Shown here: one piece after another, positions 55,376 to 64,000 of the stretch
Layout: each line of letters begins with the position of its first letter
Numbering within the stretch: position 1 is the stretch's first letter
Assembly (NCBI GenBank): GCA_023897205.1
Contig: JAHWDD010000004.1
Location: 5,952,001-6,016,000 of the forward strand
DNA: 64,000 nt
Origin: Exophiala sp. HKRS030
Lineage: Eukaryota > Ascomycota > Eurotiomycetes > Chaetothyriales > Herpotrichiellaceae
Direction of reading: 5' to 3'
Position numbers and translations under genes: made by a program
The notes under the pieces: model-generated
What the model saw: the letters and a program-made list of their open reading frames with translations, nothing else
What the model was told of the DNA's origin: nothing
The model's database searches: none

Positions 55376-57435
55376 ATGGCACTTTTGGGGTCTGCTATCG
55401 CACTTGGTGCTTGGGACTGGCCCAGAGAAGTCTTAGGTCATAGATCGGTAATTTTGGCATGCACAATATTCGTCGTGTACACCTTCTTCCTCTGCGTGCG
55501 ACCGAGGACAAGAAAAAGCAACATACCAGGACCGTCACCCCTACCTATCATCGGCAACCTACATCAGATTCCTAGTTCTGGTTTGTATGAAAAGTGCGTA
55601 TGAAGCGTCCTTCTGTCGACCCGAGCTCATTTTTGATGTCCCACAGGTTTGCCAGATGGGCTGAGCAGTATGGCTCGATTTACAAGCTCAGGTTCGGTAG
55701 TTCTAATGTGATTGTTGTCTGCGATCGGAAAGGCGTCCACGAATTACTTGACAAGCGAGGCAATATCTACTCAGATCGACCAAAGAGTTACATGAACGAG
55801 TTGTTGGGTGTGGAAGAGAACGCTTTCATGCTTCCGATGGAGGATATTTGGAAGACTAAACGGAGAGTCATTTCGCATAACCTGTCGCCAGCTCAATTGG
55901 ACAAGACTCACTTCCGTGTGCCGGAAGCAGAGTATGTGCTCGAAAACCCTGATCAGCCTCGATCCTGAGGTTCTTGGCAAGTGTGCATGCTGATTTCTTC
56001 CACCAGGGCAATCATCTTGCTGAATGATCTTTTGAAGTCGCCAGAAAGATTCACAGAACATATCCGGCGATATACGGCATCAATTGTCCATATCCTAGTC
56101 CATGGCTTTCATGCCAAGTCGCCTGAGGATTTTTGGGGTCATGTAAGTTCGCTCCTGAGAAGCAGAGGACACTAAGCCTCTTGGGTTTGTGGAGTTCATG
56201 CTGACACCATAAAGTCTGTCTACGAGGTCATGCATGCTGTAAGTCTCCTATTTGTGCCGAAAGCTTCATCTCAAGCTCATGCCGAACTAGCGGACGATTT
56301 GTTTGGAACCTGGAAGCCGACCACCGTTTGACGAGTTCCCGATTTTCAAATACTTGCCAAGGTCGTGGTTTACCTGGTACCACAACGCTGATGTCTCACG
56401 TGAAGTCACACACAAACTCTGGACCGAGTGTAGGAGATTAGTCGACGAACGTCGAGCTCGTGGTGACAAGCGCTCTTGTATGGCAGACAATCTTCTCGAC
56501 GAGTTCGAAGCAACCGGATGGCCGATCAGCCAGCAAAGTTTCAATCTGCTACTCGGAGAAATGGTCGAAGGTGGTGCCGACACCTCTTCAGCCTCAATAT
56601 TGACCTTGATCCTAGCTTGGGTCCTTTGTCCTGACGTACAGAAAAAAGCCCGCGCTGAGATAGATGCTGTCTGTGGCACCGACAGATCACCTCAGTGGTC
56701 CGATTTCGACCAGCTACCATACGTGAACCAGATTGTCAAGGAAGGACTCCGATGGAGACCGGTGTAAGTAGCTTTTCTGCTCGACGAGCATTACAGCTTG
56801 AAAACTAAACTTATATTCTAGTGCTCCAACTGCACTTCCGCATCAGCTGAGACAGGGTGAGACTTTCACCGCTTTAATTCATTGCCTTTAGTTACTGTTG
56901 CTGACCACAACGCATACAGACGACGAGTACGAAGGGAAATTCCTGCCAAAGGAATCCACCATTTTCATCGGAGTTTGGGGTCTACACCACGACAAGAGTT
57001 ACTACAAAGATCCGAACACGTACGATCCTGAACGCTACAACGGTTACGACAAACTAGCCAGCTATTACGCGGGTCCCCCGACTATATGAAAAGAGATAAG
57101 TACCACCCGAATCACCATAGTGATGTCCTCCCTAGCTAACTTACCGCGCACATCACTACGCGTACGGAGCAGGCCGTCGAATCTGTCCAGGCATGCATCT
57201 GGCGGAGCGAAACATGTGGCGCACAGCGGCGAAACTGCTCTGGGCATTCGAATTCTCACCGGCATTGGACGAGTACGGCAACCCAATCCAGCTGGACCCG
57301 GAGGCATACACGAGTGGCCTGACGCGCGAGCCCAAGCCGTATAAAGTCCAGATCAAGCCGAGAAGCGCGGCGCATATTGTTACCATGGAGAGAGAGTTGA
57401 AGGGCGCCCTGTCGTTGCTTCAAGCCTGGCAGTAA
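55376..57435 (+). CDS. Cytochrome P450 monooxygenase B (single-base frame break, AT-AC intron)
   Basis: Paralog of P450 A with identical exon plan: 55376-55593, 55647-55931, 56007-56142, 56215-56238, 56291-56763, 56822-56856, 56920-57095 and 57152-57435. Signal-anchor VILACTIFVVYTFFLCV, IPGPSPLPIIGNLHQIP, I-helix GEMVEGGADTSSASIL, VKEGLRWRP (ExxR), TYDPERYNG, heme loop YGAGRRICPGMHLAER. Two oddities. Exon 7 is 176 nt against 177 in P450 A: the C5 run 57075-57079 needs a sixth C to read AGPPDYMKR. The last intron (57096-57151) begins ATAAGT and ends CAC, where P450 A has GT-AG at the same codon position; no canonical pair gives KRDHYAYG. As written the protein stops in exon 7, before the heme cysteine. 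Confidence 0.88.
57096..57151 (+). other. Candidate U2-type AT-AC intron
   Basis: 56-nt segment beginning ATAAGT and ending CAC between KR and DHYAYG of P450 B. Apart from the first and last base it looks like an ordinary intron: xTAAGT donor, GCTAAC branch site at 57135-57140 with branch A 12 nt before the end. The paralog has GT...AG at the homologous position and phase. Confidence 0.6.
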
Positions 57436-58646
57436 TTGAATATCTCCGTTTTGACTAGGTAGTGCAATTTTACGAATTGATTTCTTGATACCTCTCCAAA
57501 AGATCCGCTTCCGTATCTGATTCCATGTAGTTATTTCTCTCATTGAATGATCTCGACACAATTTCCCCTGGGGGTCGACACTGCCAGACAATTTCATCAT
57601 GCAACTCTCAGACACTGGCACCATGAATCCAAGACCGGATGCACAATCATGGGACAATTCAACGGCCGAAGCATTCCATTCGGCAGAGAATACTCTATAC
57701 ACGGAAGCCACCATGTGCATTGCCTGTGTTCTACTGTTCTACTCGTGTGTGGAGACCATATGCACGTACCCGACCAGCTAGACCTATCTGTGTCGGCGTT
57801 ATCGGGATAGTCGGATGGGGATTAGCCGTTTTGGTTCTAACCTTGCTACTTCCTTCCTTCCGCGTGGCATAGGTCCAGACGCCTGTCGTCATACCATCTG
57901 CATGGCCAGAAGACCAGTCACCAAGGTATGATCCACGCAGTGCGTCGGAGGCCAGGCAAGTGCCCAACGCGAGAACGTAGTCGATTCGCTGGTCATCCAT
58001 TTGCCATTTGTGAGCGAGGCCGGCGGCCTAATCTGGCGGTTTGTCCTGGCATTATGCTCGGAGACGTTCCACTTGACGTCGAGGAAGTACTCTGGGGCTC
58101 AAGGCCTTGATGTTCGAACCGAATAGGTCCAGCCAGAAACCATCCGCGGTCACAGCGCTGGTTCATCATGCGCGCAGAGATAGGTGGTTTTTTTTAAATC
58201 TCAGGCTTCCGTTGTTTGAGTCATCCGAGTTCGAGATATATGCGGATTCGTCGGGATTTGATTGGTAGGTATTCAAAGGGAAGTGGGCGCGATTACGCCT
58301 TATGCAAGATCCATTTTGCATATAGGCTGCTTGCGTATATTTCGATGCAGGCAGAGCTGTCGATCTTGGGGCGTCTCGAATCGGCAAAGCCGACCATAGG
58401 GCCTAGATGGGCATTCAACAGGCCAGTTAGTGCTTTCGAAGTTTCACTATAGGATGTCCTCGAGCAAGAATTCCCCTTTCGACAGGAACCGGAAGTCTAA
58501 ACTCCGAACCAATTGGTCCATTTCGGCGAAAGGTATAGATCCGATTCGTTGGTGGGAAGGAAGCTTTTCTCGCATTTAGGTATGAGATGTCCTGTAGGTC
58601 GCTATACGGGCAAAGCAGTGATTGAGATACACGGCCTTAGACTAAG
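57436..58646. other. 1.2 kb between P450 B and the nitroreductase-like gene
   Basis: No gene with a recognisable domain. Near the right end CGGA-N9-TCCG occurs (about 58488-58504), a shorter relative of the CGGAG inverted repeats. Confidence 0.45.
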
Positions 58647-59387
58647 ATGGGTTCAGAAACATATCTTGCGGAGGTGAAGGGAAGACGGACGTACTATGAG
58701 CTGGAAGCCAAGTCGACCATTTCAGACGCGAGAATCCAGGAAATCGTGAAGGAGACGCTGCTGCATACGCCGAGTACGTTCAACTCTCAATCGACGAGGT
58801 TAGTACTGTTGCTTGGCTCCGAACATGTGCGTCTCTGGAGTGAGATTGTGAAGCCAGCGGTCAAGGCTGTGATGCCGGCCGACTTCTGGCCTACGACGGA
58901 GCAGAAATTGAGCGGGTTTCAAAACGCGTATGGGACTGTAAGTTTGGATGAATGATTTGAGCACTGTTGCTATTTGAGGATTGGTGTTGAACAAGTTTGT
59001 TGCAGATTTTACTCTATGAAGATCCCGACGTTGTTGCTGGACTGCAGAAGGAATGGGTCTTGTTTGCGGACAAATTCCCACAATGGTCGGAACATACGAA
59101 CGCAATGCACGCCCTTGTGTGTAAGTAACTTCAGGGAGAAAAAGGTCAGGATAGAGAGGGCTAACAAAACGCGCGCAACAGTGTGGACAGCTTTGGAGCA
59201 GGACGGTCTTGGGGCAAATCTCCAGCATTATAACCCGCTGATAGATGAAGGCATCAGTAAAGCCTGGGGGATTTCTCCCAAATGGGAACTGAAGGCCCAA
59301 CTTGTGTTTGGAAAGCCAACCGGCACACCTGGAGAAAAGACCGCTCTACCGTTTAATGATCGCTTAAAGGTATTTGGCGCCAAATAA
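58647..59387 (+). CDS. Nitroreductase-family protein
   Basis: About 205 aa in three exons (58647-58937, 59006-59120, 59182-59387), introns GT-AG and in phase. The layout matches fungal nitroreductase-like (HBN1-type) FMN proteins: RTYYELEAKSTISDARIQEIVKETLLHTPSTFNSQSTR, where the TPSTFNSQ segment contacts flavin; GTILLYEDP; LWTALEQDGLGANLQHYNP, the family signature; and WELKAQLVFGKPTG near the end. Members reduce nitro groups, quinones or lipid signals with NAD(P)H. Its place beside P450, SDR and monooxygenase genes suggests quinone or nitro-aromatic reduction, but that is inference. Confidence 0.88.
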
Positions 59388-59880
59388 ATGTGCTCTTTGT
59401 CATTTGGAGGAGATGTTACCCGGCACTTTACATCGTATTCCCTGAAGAAAGGGTTGGCATCTCCTTAAACTGATGGCTTATGATTGATTGTGAGCAATAG
59501 AGTAGTGTATAGGGTGTTCACATTCAGCTTCGCAAGATATGACTGTGCTATGGTTCGCAATCTTTGATCGTAATGGCTGGGAAAGCTGGTTGGAACTTGA
59601 AATTAAAGAAGATCGTAGATTCTTGTCCGATATCCTTGGGACACCTCGTTCCTTAGATCTGTGGGTCTAGGTGATAGAACTCACGGTGTACGGATTCGTC
59701 CGGCCGGCCATCGGGAAATACCACATCTGCTCGATTATTATTGCCTCCTTTACTCGTTTTGTTCAAGTGTTAATGTCGGTACCGAGGTTGAAAACCAATA
59801 ATTTCAAGGAGTGACATCTTCCATCAGTTGCAAATTCTGGTGAAAGATCTCTTTTACTCGTTTCTCTATTTTTAAGAACC
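59388..59880. promoter_or_regulatory. Upstream region of SDR 4
   Basis: Contains CGGATTCGTCCGG near 59700 (CGGA-N4-TCCG). No gene seen. Confidence 0.4.
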
Positions 59881-60895
59881 ATGGCCGCCATACACAACTT
59901 CGGGTCCTTGTATCGACTTGACGGCAAGGTTGCCCTGATCACTGGTGGTATGTTGAGGAGACTCCGGCGCTGACGAGGCGAAAGTGGAAGACACTGATAA
60001 AGTTCAGGGTCACGAGGAATTGGATTCTATATCGCGGCTGCATTTCTACAAGCCGGTGCTTCGAAGGTGATCATCACTGCGCGCCGAGCAGAAGGTCTCG
60101 AGACAGCAGTTGACGAACTTAATGAGATTTCTGGAATCTCAGGCCGTGCTTGTTTTATTGTTGGAAACGTTGGTACGGCGGACGGTATCGAAAAATTGGT
60201 AACGGTGGTCGAGCAGCAAGTCGATAATGGGAGACTGGATATTTTGGTGAATAATGCTGGAGTTAGTTGGGCCGGCGAGTTCGAACATTATGAAGACTGG
60301 AAGACGGCCAAGACTCTCGACGTCAATGTTCGTGGGCCATTCAATTTGACAAGAAGGTAAATCTCACGCATTGAGATATTTCATAACGCATTTGGTATCT
60401 GCGATGAACGCTGACTTCGGATGACTTGTGCTGTTCAGGCTGGTCCCCTTACTCGCTGCAGCCGGAACTCCAGATGACCCATCAAGGGTCATATTGATCA
60501 GTTCAGTCGGTGGAGTGTCTGTGACTCATGTGGGCAAAGAAGGCGCAATCGCCGATAGCATATCGAAAGCAGCAATTCATCATCTAGGTCGAAACCTGGC
60601 CATGGAACTGGCACCGAAGAATATTACCAGTAATGTCATTGCACCAGGTTGGTTCCCAACACGTCTGGCGAACCCAGCAATTGATCGATATGGTGGGCTA
60701 GAGGCAGCCGGGGCCGCCAACCCGATGGGTAGGCTTGGAGTACCAGAAGATATAGCTGGTGTGGTCGTGTTCCTCTGCTCGAGAGCTGGAAGCTATGTCA
60801 ACGGCGAAGATATTACCTTGGATGGCGGGAAGAGACTCGTTGTGGGAACCGCAGATTCTCGGAATCCAGATGACAGATCTGTGTCTAAGCTGTGA
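59881..60895 (+). CDS. Short-chain dehydrogenase/reductase 4, catalytic Tyr replaced
   Basis: Three exons, 59881-59947, 60008-60356 and 60439-60895, GT-AG and in phase. Start MAAIHNFGSLYRLDGKVALITGGSRGIG with a complete cofactor loop, LVNNAG, Ser in LISSVGG and NVIAPGWFPTRLA. At the YxxxK position the sequence is DSISKAAIHHL: Asp (GAT, 60554-60556) stands where the catalytic Tyr should be; Lys is kept. Resembles RhlG/3-oxoacyl-ACP-reductase-like SDRs of fungal clusters. Without Tyr the normal proton relay should fail, so it may be inactive, regulatory or have changed chemistry. Last gene of the block. Confidence 0.9.
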
Positions 60896-62920
60896 AAATT
60901 GCTTCTCATGGTGGTTGTCTTCCGGATGATGATTGCCGATAGAACATAGATGTCTGATCTTTGCGGAAAAGTCCCTCACCATACAATCTGATAAACAGGA
61001 AACTATTATGGACGACTACTTGGATCGATTCGCGTCTCAAGAAAGTAGCTAGGGTTGTCGCCGGTTGTAATATGTTTGTATACGTACCTCGGAAAGTTCT
61101 TATGTAGGTTTGCAATAGAGGGATAAGTCTTTACTGTAGGGCTCCAAGCGTCAGCAAGCAACCCGGACCAGTTCTTGGCAGGAACTGCCGTGAAAGCGGC
61201 GGGGGTTTCACCCCAACTTTAGAGAGACGCTAGTGTTACTAAGAATGATAGTGGCTCGGCGGAGTATAAAGACCTCAAGTGCCATATTCCGTGCTTGTAC
61301 CACTGTTAGTCGTGACCAAGCGTGGAGCCCACAAAGCCAGGGTCTGAAGGGCGTGGAAGTCATGACAAGGTGTCAAAATGACTCAATCTACTTGCGGAGC
61401 CGCTTGCAACAAGGCTGCATTTAAGAGCTTTTCATTGATCGTAGGGGATACAAAGTGATGGCTGCCTAACTGCCCCGCTCCGGGTGGTACGGTGGATATG
61501 GATAATGGCCGCAAGGTCTGCGTTTCTCTGGGAGGAATAAAGGCTGTGACGCAGTGGTTGGTGGTCGAACCAAGTGCTTATGAGTGAGTCTGACACAAGG
61601 ATATTTGGTTGAAGACCAGCAATTCTCTTATGGCTGAGAATCAAGGGACCGAGTGCCTTGACGCTGATTCCACGCTGAGGAATCTACTTCCTTAACTACT
61701 CCATGGTCGCTAAGCTTAGGCCTCTGGGCCCAAGTACTCCTTAGGGCTTACGATACTCGATACTCCTATAGGTGCCTCTGGTCCTACCAAGGCACCAACT
61801 TAGTTAAAGTGGAGTAGGCAAATAGCAAGTCTGGAGTACAAGTGGAGAGAGCCTAAGCAGCCCTGGTAACCATGTGGCATGGAGACCCTCAATTGGTAAC
61901 CGATAACGAGCGAGTTGAGCCTTATCTGTCAGATCTCATGAGATTCAGTGCATAGTACTCCGTGCGTGGTCATTGCTTGGGACCTCGATATGATTGTTTG
62001 GAATGGGGCGACTTGTTGAGTGTGATTCCAGTATGTCCAGAGCATGGACTGGGCGACCTTGCGAACACTGATCTTTATGGTACCTAAGTGCCTAACTATT
62101 TAGGGACTTGGGTATGCGAGTACGTGAGTACGTGAGAACCTGAGTACCCAAGCTGAGTTTCCTCGGGTACCTGGTGGAGTAATTGTTGGTCCATTGATAG
62201 GTACTTCAGGTCCCTACAGTACATTCTTAACCAAGGCTGGTTAGTGGTTCTCCGTCCACGTACTCCGTACACTACTCGGTATTCTGGTTTATTTACCTAA
62301 CTGGTAGGTACGGAGTTGACTTTACGTACCGTGCAGTGAGCCCGTGTAGCCCGTGTAGCCCAGGGAATGTGCACTATTGGCACGCTTGGGGCGGGCAGGG
62401 AGGCCCTCCCAGTTCGTTAGCCCCTCGGCCCATGTTGAGAAGGTTACCTGCCTAGTTAGTTAGTTAGTGTCTCCTTATTAGGTCCTTGCTAGGTCCCTGC
62501 TAGCCCTGAACTCTACCTTGGCCTCAACAGGTCAATTCTCTTCCTTTCTTTCCTTCCTCGTGCACCTCGTGCGTACAGTTCAGTCGGTGCAGCGTCACAT
62601 CCGATCCAACATAGGGTCACATTTGGAACCTCTCAACCACCAAATATTGGAAACATCTTCTCAAACCAATCCTAGACCTACGGATTCGGTGGTCTCGTTT
62701 CATCTTCATCTCCATCTCCATCTCAACCGCTGTGCTCGACACTCCTGGCAACACTTTCGAATCTCTTCATCCCTCGAGAAACATCGGTGAAGCTTGAGGA
62801 ATTCGCCGCCTACAATCTCACCACCTACCGCTGTACCCTCCCTGGTCCCTTCCATCCATGCTGACTGGTTGACCCGCACGTGAGTTGAGTGGTACAACTC
62901 GAGATCGATTACTTCGCATC
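60896..62920. other. Two-kilobase gene-free region upstream of the hexokinase-like gene
   Basis: No supported gene. The part 61680-62480 is full of short repeated words: CTTAGG/CCTAAG (61715, 61740, 61852, 62083), GTAC-rich words, TACTCCGTA (62261-62269), a GCCCGTGTA direct repeat (about 62341-62358) and an AGTT tetranucleotide run near 62455-62467. The same CTTAGG word is enriched upstream of QNS1. Probably the long promoter and leader of the hexokinase-like gene. Confidence 0.45.
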
Positions 62921-64000
62921 ATGTCGGAACTTGCATCAGTTCAATCCATTAGCAATGGAAGTCCACCGCCTGATGATCATGAACACGATCTCGACACTTT
63001 TCTGCAACCGCTACTGATCGACGATGGCGTCGTCCACAACCTTGCATATCAATTCTCAAAGGTCTATGAGGAGCTAGCCTTACGATCCGACGAACAGTTC
63101 CTACCTACACCTGTCACCAAATTGCCCTCTGGCCAAGAGACAGGCCAGTTCCTTGCCATCGATGTTGGTGGCACTAACTTGCGTGTCGCCTTTATCGAAT
63201 TGTTGGGCGATGCCGAGGATGCCTTGCCTTCCCACAATGGCCTCGAAAGGTCACGTGAGACCATCAGAAATGCCCAACGACCACGGGTACGCAGAACTCT
63301 GGAAAAGGCATGGCCCATTGGCGAGCACTTGAAGATGGACAAGACTGAAGACTTGTTTGCTTGGATTGGTGATTGTATTGCTGAGGTGGTCAACGATCGC
63401 CTGAGTTCCGACGTTGGCAAGGTAGCAGTTCCTGACGAACTGCCCATGGGCATCACTTTCAGTTTTCCCATGATGTATGTCTATCTCGTTTGATCTCAAT
63501 CATCTCTACGCACAGCACTAACCTTCTCACAGGCAAGATGATATTGCCTCGGCCAACTTGATGCCAATGGGCAAAGGCTTTGCCATGAATTCAGATCTCG
63601 ATCTAGGCTCAACACTGCTGCAAGGCTACGCCCGTCACACCAGACGTCAATCGCCGTCGGCCACCTCACCACGAGCCAAAAGGCGTAAGCTGGGACCTCT
63701 ACCTCCTCTGAAAATCACTGCAATCACAAACGATACCATCGCCACACTAGCCTCCCTTGCCTACACCGTCAAGTCACTGCCCAACTCTCGAGTTGCTGCT
63801 GGCATTATTGTTGGCACAGGCTGTAACGCTACCGTGCCCATGAAATTCTCCAGCCTCGGAGCTACAAAGTGTGAATCTATTCGCAGAAACAAGCCCGAAG
63901 CCACTGAGACTGTGGTAAATACCGAAATCACGATTGCAGGCGCTTGTGGTCCTCTACAGGCCATTACCACTGACTGGGATCGACAACTCGATAGGGACTG
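62921..64000 (+). CDS. Hexokinase-like protein, atypical (5' part, runs off the window)
   Basis: Exon 1 62921-63474, intron 63475-63533 less one base (GTATGT...CTCACAG, exon 2 from 63533), continuing past the window end. Hexokinase fold: phosphate loop FLAIDVGGTNLRVAFIE, LPMGITFSFPMMQ, TAITNDTIATLAS (catalytic Asp kept) and AGIIVGTGCNATV. The classical WTKGF is replaced by LMPMGKGF, and a basic insert (RRQSPSATSPRAKRRKLG) lies between the two, resembling a nuclear localisation signal. Fungi have catalytically atypical hexokinase-like proteins with nuclear or regulatory roles (for example A. nidulans XprF); this looks like that group. Start MSELASVQS chosen as first true ATG. C terminus not seen. 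Confidence 0.85.

Noticed and set aside
57096..57151. U12-type (minor spliceosome) AT-AC intron
   Set aside because: The donor is ATAAGT, not ATATCCTT, and the branch site is an ordinary GCTAAC; U2-type fits better.
30357..60895. Classical polyketide or NRPS biosynthetic cluster
   Set aside because: No ketosynthase, adenylation, condensation or terpene-synthase motif in any frame across the block.
1..64000. tRNA genes, rRNA, CRISPR arrays, attachment sites
   Set aside because: None was recognised by eye; a tRNA scan would be needed to exclude intron-containing tRNAs.

Overview
This is a window of nuclear DNA from a filamentous ascomycete (Pezizomycotina). Most genes carry short introns of about 45-110 nt with GTA/GTG donors and CTAAC-like branch sites. 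Gene types are typical of the group: Clr5-domain protein, two Zn2Cys6 factors, NmrA-like protein, MFS transporters, FAD monooxygenases, short-chain dehydrogenases and P450s. The overall style suggests Eurotiomycetes, perhaps a black yeast (Chaetothyriales), but that is inference and no marker gene is present. I saw no rRNA, tRNA, CRISPR array or intact transposon.

Layout. 0-30 kb is mostly housekeeping or solitary genes: a Clr5-domain protein, glutamine-dependent NAD synthetase (QNS1), an Arc1/EMAP-II-type tRNA-binding protein, a Syn8-like SNARE, an NmrA-like protein, a Zn2Cys6 factor, a 14-TM-type MFS pump, a RING/TRAF zinc-finger protein, a hotdog thioesterase, an FMN split-barrel protein, TFIIA small subunit (TOA2), a small mitochondrial protein and a GILT-like thiol reductase. 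About 30.3-60.9 kb is a dense accessory block of 18 genes: three SnoaL-like proteins, two FAD monooxygenases, an EthD-like protein, a DUF3237 protein, an MFS sugar-type transporter, four SDRs, a VOC (extradiol-like) protein, an SRPBCC protein, a Zn2Cys6 regulator, two divergent paralogous P450s and a nitroreductase-like protein. No PKS, NRPS or terpene synthase is present, so this looks like a backbone-less catabolic or modifying cluster for a small, probably cyclic or aromatic molecule. The window ends inside a hexokinase-like gene.

Two CGG/CCG inverted-repeat motifs recur in the intergenic regions of the block: CGGAG-N12-15-CTCCG at four places and TCGGWCCGA at three. They are candidate sites for the block's own Zn2Cys6 regulator.

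Six otherwise intact genes each lack exactly one G/C in a short homopolymer, which breaks the frame in a conserved motif. One of them is QNS1, normally an essential gene, so systematic sequence error is at least as likely as decay. The second P450 also appears to contain an AT-AC intron at a position where its neighbouring paralog has GT-AG. One MFS gene has a clean in-frame TGA, and one SDR lacks its catalytic tyrosine.
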